NCBI RefSeq assembly: GCF_001695575.1 | Contig: NZ_LUAX01000008.1 | Location: 248,001-312,000, forward strand | From: Vibrio europaeus | GTDB lineage: Bacteria > Pseudomonadota > Gammaproteobacteria > Enterobacterales > Vibrionaceae | Length of the DNA stretch: 64,000 bases | Reading direction: 5' to 3' | Shown here: positions 58,081 through 64,000 of the stretch, one piece after another | Position numbering within the stretch: the first letter of the stretch is position 1 | Layout of the letters: each line of letters starts with the position of its first letter | Program-made: the position numbers and the translations under genes | Notes under the pieces: model-generated | Told to the model about the DNA's origin: nothing | Database searches by the model: none | Seen by the model: only the letters and a program-made list of their open reading frames with translations

Positions 58081-58818
58081 CTAAGAAGCCGTCGCGTGAG
58101 TCAAGGGGGTAGCGCTATTTCGTTTCGCAGTGCGAGCCCACTCACGGGTGCCGTTTGCGGCAATAAACATCAAGATAGCGTATTGAACGGACATGGCATA
58201 AACGCCCTGAGTCGCATAGATACCCACACTGATAATGTTGATCACAATCCACAGTATCCAGTTTTCAACATACTTACGTGTCATCAGTATTTGAGCAACC
58301 ACGGACAGCACTGTCATTGTCGCGTCCCAGAATGGAAATGCATCAGGTTCGAGGACCGGTTCTGCGAGACCCGCCCCGAATACATTGAGTCCATCAACGG
58401 CAATATTGGCTAACGCAAAGAAAAATGGGTCGATGTACAGTGTTAACAGTGCAATTGAAATCGCACAAGCCGCCGCAGTTGCCACTAACTTATTTCGGCT
58501 CAACCAACGGACTGCCAAGGTTTCACCTTGCTCGTTAGGGCGTGTCCACGCATACCAACCGTAAAGGTTGGCACAAAAGAAAAACAGTTGAAGAAGCAAT
58601 AGTCCGTATAACTGAATTTGGAAAAATATTACCGCAAACAAGGTTACATTCAGTAATCCAAACAGGTAGTTGATCGTTTTCTCTTGGCTTGCAAACCATA
58701 TACACAGCAAACCAAACACAGTACCGAAGGCTTCAATCCAGCTCATGGCGTAGCCACCCCCAATTGGGATCTCGACGAGCGTGTTATTGATATCAAGTAG
58801 AGTGAATAAGTCCATCAA
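58081..58818 (-). CDS. pnuC: PnuC-type nicotinamide riboside transporter
   Basis: A 245-aa inner-membrane protein with seven predicted helices. WIEAFGTVFGLLCIWFASQEKTINYLFGLLNVTLF and LFFFCANLYGWYAW with NILMTRKYVENWILWIVIN-like C-terminal part are family marks. PnuC takes up nicotinamide riboside or a similar nucleoside; the downstream phosphorylase would then split it. Confidence 0.9.
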   Translation of the reverse strand: MMDLFTLLDINNTLVEIPIGGGYAMSWIEAFGTVFGLLCIWFASQEKTINYLFGLLNVTLFAVIFFQIQLYGLLLLQLFFFCANLYGWYAWTRPNEQGETLAVRWLSRNKLVATAAACAISIALLTLYIDPFFFALANIAVDGLNVFGAGLAEPVLEPDAFPFWDATMTVLSVVAQILMTRKYVENWILWIVINIISVGIYATQGVYAMSVQYAILMFIAANGTREWARTAKRNSATPLTHATAS

Positions 58819-59587
58819 AAGGCCCTTTATTGTTTTTTCGTTGCTTCTATCCTATTGCGCCTAATAAAACAAAAAGGAGGACATTTGTCCCCCTTAAATT
58901 GTGCACGATCATAAATCAGAACAATAACTACCCGAAGCAAACTATTAAAACGCTGAAATGCATATGGGTTTACACCGTCACATTGAAGTATGAGTGGCCG
59001 GGCTTAAAGCACAACAGAATTTTGGACACTTCTGTGTCAGTGATTGCACTAACTTAGTTTTTAACGGATTACCTGTCGTACTACAAAACCTTTAAAGTTC
59101 ATTCCCCCCCACTAGGGGGTCTCGTGTACATGAACGGGAGCTTCCATAGTACGATGAGTCATAGCAGTACAACTGCCATCTTTTCGATTGATGGCCTTGG
59201 ACTGTTGGCTTGTACCGCAGTGTCAACTCACAAGTGAGCGTCTATTTGGCTGAAGGTGGGGTCGTATGGATTAGGAACTCGATCGCCCGTCCAATCACCA
59301 CATGTTGAGACGTAATCACATAACCGGAGCGAGAAGAATAGGCTGCGCAATGGTCCAATACATCAACCGACTCTCCATGATCAAACGTTATCGTTACTTC
59401 AGTACTTTGCCTAACCGCTACATCGCCAAAGTTCATAAGGGCACGTGTTTACTACGCGCACTCATCGACGTAATGCTTATATTACTAATATAAAATCTAA
59501 TTTTGTGAGGTTACTAATTTCTCGACAGGCATTTACGCTGCCTATAGGATTAATCTCAATCATCATTTAGACCCAGTGCAGTAACCT
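58819..59587. other. Long intergenic region, no gene supported
   Basis: Frames at 58830-59057, 59242-59436 (leftward) and 59302-59493 have no ribosome sites or known families. A CCCCC-ACTA-GGGGG hairpin lies at 59105-59118. The left end holds the pnuC promoter region and the right end that of the M16 peptidase. Confidence 0.5.
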
Positions 59588-62416
59588 ATGTGGAACCAAA
59601 AATTTAAGCAAACTCTTGTCTTACTCTCTCTGTCGTCTCTTCCTTTTACGACAATCTCAGCGCCTAATGAATCGGCACTTTGGTTTACCCAAACCGATAT
59701 CGCTCTAGATTCTCGTTATCAAACGGTTCTGCTTGATAACGGGTTGCGCGTTATCACCATTGAAAACAGCACGCCCAAACAGGGGCTATCGATTCGTATG
59801 TTTGTGGACGCAGGCTCATTTCAAGAGAAAGGTAAAGAGCCAGGACTTGCACACTTTTTAGAGCATATGGCATTTAATGGCTCAACTCATGTTCCAGAAG
59901 GCGAAATGATTTCAATGCTTGAAAGGCACGGTTTAGCTTTTGGGGCAGATACTAATGCCACCACAAGTATGACCAACACTAATTACCGACTCGATTTACC
60001 TAAGGCAGATATTGAAAGCATTAATACGGCATTATTTTTATTACGAGAGACGGCTTCTGAGTTAACGTTGGATCAAGGCGCAATAGATAGGGAGCGTAAG
60101 GTCATTAAGTCTGAAGTTCGTGAGCGTCAGTCGGTAGGGCTGGACCGTTTCCTTGACTCTTCAGATTATATTTATGCAGGAGCAAATCTACCCAATAAAA
60201 TTGGCCTTGGGACAATCAAAGGGATGGATCAAGTCACCCAAAAGGACCTAAGAAGTTTTTATCAAACTTATTACGCGCCAAGGAATACAACTCTGGTTTT
60301 GGCTGGCGATGTGAGTCATGACGTTATGCTTGAACGCGTTAAACATTTCTTTTCTGACTGGCGTAATAAAGAGTTTCAGCCCGCTGTTGACCCAGAGTTT
60401 AACGTCGTGTTGCCGAGTAAAGTTGAAGCGAAAGTGTTTACAGATCCAAATGTAGAGACGCGAATAGAATTTAACTTTCTCGAGAAGGAGTCACCTGAAG
60501 CCAACAGTAAGGCACTAAATCTAGAGTACTGGACTCACTTACTGAGCACTAGGGCTTTGATTAATCGTATTGACACATTAGCGTACGAAAGTGGCGGTCG
60601 AATTCTGTCACCGAGTATGTCATCAGAGATAAGCTTAGAATCTGTTCGTGTAAGTCAAATCGGGGTGACAACAGCAGATAGAGATTGGGAATTTGGCCTC
60701 TCAACATTAGAGCAAAAATTACGTCAAGCGGTTGAGTTCGGTTTTACCGAAGATGAGATCAAGAAGCAACTTACAGCGTTAGAAAATCAACTACAGCTTA
60801 GTGTCGAAACGGCTGGGGATTCGTCAAGTGCCACTCTCGCTAACAGAGTCATGAATGCCGTTGATAGTGGTTACGTTATCGCATCACCACAAACCGACCT
60901 ATCCATATTCTATGAACTACGAGACCAATTGACCGTTAAATCAATCAATGAGGCCTTTCGGAAAAGGTGGGCATCTCAACCACCTCGTCTCTATTTAACC
61001 GAGCGTAGCAATGCCCCAGGCCTTGAGAAGATACTGCTTGAAACATATGCGGAAAGCCAACAAACTAAGGTAACGCCCTATGTGGAGAAGGCTGCCACTG
61101 AATTTGCTTACCAGAACTTTGGTAAGCCAGGCAAAGCTCAGCTAATTGGTACGTCCAAATACGGGCATATTCTTCGCTATCGTTTTGATAATGGTGTCAT
61201 GTTGAATATTAAACAGACCGATTTTGAGAAGAGCGTTGTATACATCTCGGCCCGTGTTGGTAAAGGGCTGATGGCATTAACTCAAGAGCAATCTGCTCTG
61301 ATTAATTTGTACAACGTCGGCATGTCTACTGGTGGGCTTAAAGCTCATGATATTAATGAGTTGAAGCGCATATTTGCAGGCACGACCATGGGCCTTGAAT
61401 CCACGGTAGAGACTAACGCATTTGTTTTGAAACAGGCAGTGAAAAATGAAGATGCGCTTAATCAACTTAGGGTATTTGCCGCCTTAATGATTGACGGTGG
61501 CTACCGTGAACAAGGCAAGTCTTTCACGCTACAAATGTTAAGTAATTACTTAGAAACCTACCAGGAAAGCCCAGAAGAAGTTCAGGCTGTTAATATTAGG
61601 TCCAAACTGCATGGTGGTGACTTGCGATGGGTCGAACCTTCCATGAAAGAGCTAGATGCATTCTCTATGTCTGACTTGAAACCGATAATGGATAATGCCA
61701 TTTCGAATGGCCCAGTAGAGATCGGTATTGTTGGTGATATTTCTCCTCAAGAGGCGATTGACTACGTGGCCCAAACTTTTGGTGCATTAGATATTAAGGC
61801 AAACGCAACAATAGAACGTTATCAGGTAGAGTTTCCAGCAATTAAAAAGGAAGATGTTACTTGGTATCACAAAGGTGAAAAAACAACAGCACTTGCAAGT
61901 AGCTACTGGGATCTGCCTGATGCGCGTAATACGAAACAAAGCTTACACTTTTTGTTGTTGGAGAACGTCATTCAGCAACGCGTAACAAGAGAAATCAGAG
62001 AGGCTATCGGTGCCGCTTATAGTCCTTGGTCTGGGCGCACGCAATCTTACAATTTTAAAAACTTCGGTTATCTAACAATCAATAGCAATACGACCATCGC
62101 TCAAGTTGATAAGGTTTTTTTAGCTTATAAGAATGTGCTGAAGTCGTTGCAAAGTGAGCTGATCACGGACGATGAACTTAAGCGAGCAGCAACGCCAATT
62201 TTGGACGCTGTAGATCAGCAGGTAGAAAGCAATAGTTATTGGTTCGACTTAACTTCAACAGCGCAAACTTACCCGGATATAATTGAAGCCGATGGGATCA
62301 CTGCGCAAGAATTAGCTGCAGCAACAAAAGAAGATATTTTGGCAGCAGCTAAGCTCATTGATGTCGACAATGTACTTCAAGTAAGAGTGCTTCCAGAAAA
62401 ATATATTGACCAGTAA
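59588..62416 (+). CDS. M16-family zinc metalloprotease (pitrilysin-like), exported
   Basis: A 942-aa protease with signal peptide (MWNQKFKQTLVLLSLSSLPFTTISA). Zinc motif HFLEH at residues 89-93, with the third ligand Glu in the KVIKSEVRER region. Two catalytic-fold halves are seen, the second without the motif (GPVEIGIVGDISPQEAIDYV), as normal in the full-length M16 clan. It should act in the periplasm on peptides or unfolded proteins. It is intact; a strong terminator follows. Confidence 0.92.
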   Translation: MWNQKFKQTLVLLSLSSLPFTTISAPNESALWFTQTDIALDSRYQTVLLDNGLRVITIENSTPKQGLSIRMFVDAGSFQEKGKEPGLAHFLEHMAFNGSTHVPEGEMISMLERHGLAFGADTNATTSMTNTNYRLDLPKADIESINTALFLLRETASELTLDQGAIDRERKVIKSEVRERQSVGLDRFLDSSDYIYAGANLPNKIGLGTIKGMDQVTQKDLRSFYQTYYAPRNTTLVLAGDVSHDVMLERVKHFFSDWRNKEFQPAVDPEFNVVLPSKVEAKVFTDPNVETRIEFNFLEKESPEANSKALNLEYWTHLLSTRALINRIDTLAYESGGRILSPSMSSEISLESVRVSQIGVTTADRDWEFGLSTLEQKLRQAVEFGFTEDEIKKQLTALENQLQLSVETAGDSSSATLANRVMNAVDSGYVIASPQTDLSIFYELRDQLTVKSINEAFRKRWASQPPRLYLTERSNAPGLEKILLETYAESQQTKVTPYVEKAATEFAYQNFGKPGKAQLIGTSKYGHILRYRFDNGVMLNIKQTDFEKSVVYISARVGKGLMALTQEQSALINLYNVGMSTGGLKAHDINELKRIFAGTTMGLESTVETNAFVLKQAVKNEDALNQLRVFAALMIDGGYREQGKSFTLQMLSNYLETYQESPEEVQAVNIRSKLHGGDLRWVEPSMKELDAFSMSDLKPIMDNAISNGPVEIGIVGDISPQEAIDYVAQTFGALDIKANATIERYQVEFPAIKKEDVTWYHKGEKTTALASSYWDLPDARNTKQSLHFLLLENVIQQRVTREIREAIGAAYSPWSGRTQSYNFKNFGYLTINSNTTIAQVDKVFLAYKNVLKSLQSELITDDELKRAATPILDAVDQQVESNSYWFDLTSTAQTYPDIIEADGITAQELAAATKEDILAAAKLIDVDNVLQVRVLPEKYIDQ

Positions 62417-63133
62417 AACAAGCTCTGGCTGGGCAAAAGCAACGCTGTTGGGGTGCGTTTAATCCAATTTGATGAGTGTTACTTTTGTATATTGAGTTAA
62501 TTGCGCAAGGATGATCTTCAATGACGACAACAAAGGCCCGACTATTCAGGCCTTTGTTGTTTTCTGTTCTGACGCATGCATGTTTAAAAGCACAGGTGAT
62601 CCTATGTGTCCTACCCGTTTTCTCATGCTGGTATCCCGCCCATTGCAATAGTGCTTATCCTAAAGCAACTCATTAAACCTAAATTCATAGTGGCTGCTCA
62701 CCGCCACATGCAAGCCTTTGGACGCGTCTAGGGGCTTTTTCATTTCATATGATTGGTATATTTTTGAACTCACTTTTAGTCTCACGATGCCTCTGTCGTG
62801 AATATACAAGCTTGGTCATGCTGTGAGATAAGGACAAATAAATCAAATAACGCTTTGGATTAAAGTGTCAAATCAGTTGAAACAAAGAAAGGGGCAGTTT
62901 TAAGTTATGATTAGCTAGGCATGCCTGTCAGAGGATAACGGCTTGTCATATATGGCGTCATTGCTCTTCAAGCTCATTGGCTCAACAACGCCAATGGAAC
63001 GAGCAAACCAAACATAAGTAACTTAAATTACACTTATAGATAATTTCTTGTACCGCCACCACAAAAGTGAGTTATAGTGAACTTATATTTAAAGACCAAC
63101 CTAATCGTGATAAAAGTACATTAAAAGGCACTT
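62417..63133. other. Intergenic region with terminator and hipBA upstream region
   Basis: No gene is supported in 717 bp. It contains the terminator at 62525-62563. Near 63035-63090, repeated ACTTATA/AGTTATAG words lie just upstream of the HipB-like gene and may be operator half-sites. Confidence 0.5.
62525..62563 (+). terminator. Rho-independent terminator after the M16 peptidase gene
   Basis: ACAACAAAGGCC, a 10-base loop, then GGCCTTTGTTGT and TTTC: a 12-bp perfect stem about 110 bp past the stop codon. Confidence 0.85.
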
Positions 63134-63469
63134 ATGAAAAAAGGTAAGATGGTAAAAGCACAACCTATGCCTGATTTGAATACCGAATTCAGTATGGAAA
63201 CGCTCGGGAGCGCCATTCGTTCAAAACGCACCGATAGAGGCTGGCGTATTGACGATCTCGCTGCAAAAGCCCATTTATCTCGTCGAACAGTGATGAAGGT
63301 AGAAAAAGGCGATACCAGTGTCACCTTTGCCAATGTACTTATCCTCATGGATATCTTAGGCCTATCGTTACGCCTTATCGACTTAAGCCTATTTGTTCGT
63401 CCACATAGCCAAATCCCCTCCCAAGATGAACACAGCGTAAGCAGCAATGAGGATGGTTGGTATGAGTAA
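63134..63469 (+). CDS. hipB: HipB-like antitoxin (XRE-family HTH)
   Basis: A 111-aa DNA-binding antitoxin. The HTH reads ETLGSAIRSKRTDRGWRIDDLAAKAHLSRRTVMKVEKGDTSVTFANVLILMDILGL, a classic XRE/HipB domain. It should bind the HipA kinase and repress the operon. It overlaps hipA by 8 bp. The polar C-terminal tail ends near GWYE. Confidence 0.88.
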   Translation: MKKGKMVKAQPMPDLNTEFSMETLGSAIRSKRTDRGWRIDDLAAKAHLSRRTVMKVEKGDTSVTFANVLILMDILGLSLRLIDLSLFVRPHSQIPSQDEHSVSSNEDGWYE

Positions 63470-64000
63470 GTTACAACGGTTAGATGTGTTTATCGGTACG
63501 AATACCAAAATTGGCCGTTTGATCCTTCCTGTCGGAACCGAAGCAGAGTTCTCTTTCATCTATGAAGAGGAATGGAAACACACTGGTTTCCCGATTTCGC
63601 CACATATCCCTTTCGATGATCAGGCTTCACCGCGCAGTATCGAGAACTATCTCAGAAATCTCCTTCCTGAAGGAGAAGCCTTTGAGGAGATGATACAAAA
63701 CACGACGATCTCCAAGAGCAATACGTTCGGTCTGATCCGTAAGCTTGGTGCGGAAACATCAGGCGCATTATCTTTTCGAGTTCCAGGCTCAGCACCTCAG
63801 GAAACCAGTTTTAGATCGGTACCTGATGATGAATTAATAGAACGCCTCGAGCGAAATCTAGCGCCATTAGTGTATTGGGACGGTAAAGTGCGCCTTTCGG
63901 TTGCTGGAGTTCAAAACAAGTTAAACTTACTTAAGCGCGGTGACGAATGGGGATTTGGTGAAGGCAAATTGAGTTCGAACCACATTCTGAAGTTTGAAAG
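63462..64000 (+). CDS. hipA: HipA-like serine/threonine kinase toxin, N-terminal part
   Basis: Starts at ATG 63462 and is cut by the window end after about 179 codons. QRLDVFIGTNTKIGRLIL, the N-subdomain block SPRSIENYLRNLLPEGEAFEE, GALSF, RLSVAGVQNKLNLL and HILKFE are HipA marks. HipA toxins phosphorylate aminoacyl-tRNA synthetases (GltX in E. coli) and cause persistence. The catalytic loop lies beyond the window, so activity cannot be judged. Confidence 0.9.
   Translation, partial: MSKLQRLDVFIGTNTKIGRLILPVGTEAEFSFIYEEEWKHTGFPISPHIPFDDQASPRSIENYLRNLLPEGEAFEEMIQNTTISKSNTFGLIRKLGAETSGALSFRVPGSAPQETSFRSVPDDELIERLERNLAPLVYWDGKVRLSVAGVQNKLNLLKRGDEWGFGEGKLSSNHILKFE

Noticed and set aside
59242..59436. 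Leftward 64-codon frame before the M16 gene
   Set aside because: No ribosome site and no recognisable domain; the rightward frame over the same bases is equally long.
1..64000. CRISPR arrays, rRNA, tRNA genes and complete insertion sequences
   Set aside because: Looked for regularly spaced repeats, conserved rRNA/tRNA words and paired terminal repeats with transposase genes; none found. The only regularly recurring repeats are attC sites and the TGTACTAA boxes.

Overview
The window looks like a Vibrio or a close relative. The strongest signs are a run of attC sites of the long VCR-like type (arms close to TAACGCC...TTTGTTA, about 110-135 bp), Vibrio-type cassette genes, and genes such as pnuC, cfa, a YeiL-like regulator and a tricorn-like protease around a complete F-type conjugation cluster. 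No replication initiator, parA/parB pair, rRNA or tRNA was seen. I therefore cannot say whether this is a conjugative plasmid or a chromosome carrying an integrated one. All family calls come from reading motifs and gene order; nothing was searched.

Layout. 1-2400: a gene tail, then a nitrilase-family amidohydrolase and a convergent racemase-like protein lacking both catalytic cysteines, bracketed by an imperfect direct repeat. 2626-3037: a broken phage-type regulator gene. 3343-3871: a relBE-type toxin-antitoxin pair. 3938-9780: an AT-rich integron cassette array of nine cassettes reading leftward, so any integrase/attI would lie to the right, but no intI is present. It includes a SIR2-like gene (probable anti-phage function), a gene with a HEPN-like RxxxxxH motif, exported and membrane proteins, and one collapsed attC. 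10003-11472: a leftward, tightly overlapping phage-lysis-like module (3-TM holin, M15 endolysin interrupted by an amber codon, small proteins). 11673-12831: a Cre-type tyrosine recombinase, with a perfect 13-bp inverted repeat just upstream that looks like a lox site. 12911-16126: an exported tricorn-like protease.

17142-33327 is a compact F-type T4SS operon in the order traA-L-E-K-B-V-C-W-U-trbC-traN-F-trbB-traH-G. An AT-rich coiled-coil/membrane gene with its own regulator sits between it and traD. TraD (coupling protein) and TraI (relaxase-helicase with an apparent C-terminal primase-like module) follow. A convergent TraM-like gene then faces a 230-bp field of TGTACTAA boxes, the best oriT candidate. 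Together these are the parts for mating-pair formation, DNA processing and coupling.

44831-64000 is chromosome-like accessory DNA: a LysR remnant, catB-like acetyltransferase with a divergent LysR gene, a stand-alone condensation-type acyltransferase, and a two-gene operon of a C58 (YopT-like) cysteine protease plus a large amphipathic protein. After these come a Gfo/Idh oxidoreductase with an SgrR-like regulator, cfa, ridA, a YeiL-like Crp regulator, udp-pnuC, an M16 metalloprotease and a hipBA pair cut by the window end.

Best candidates for something undescribed are the C58 protease plus partner operon (49671-51597), the lox-like site with its Cre-like enzyme (11673-12831), the TraM-like gene with its repeat field (43801-44400), and the gene module inserted between traG and traD (33522-35380).
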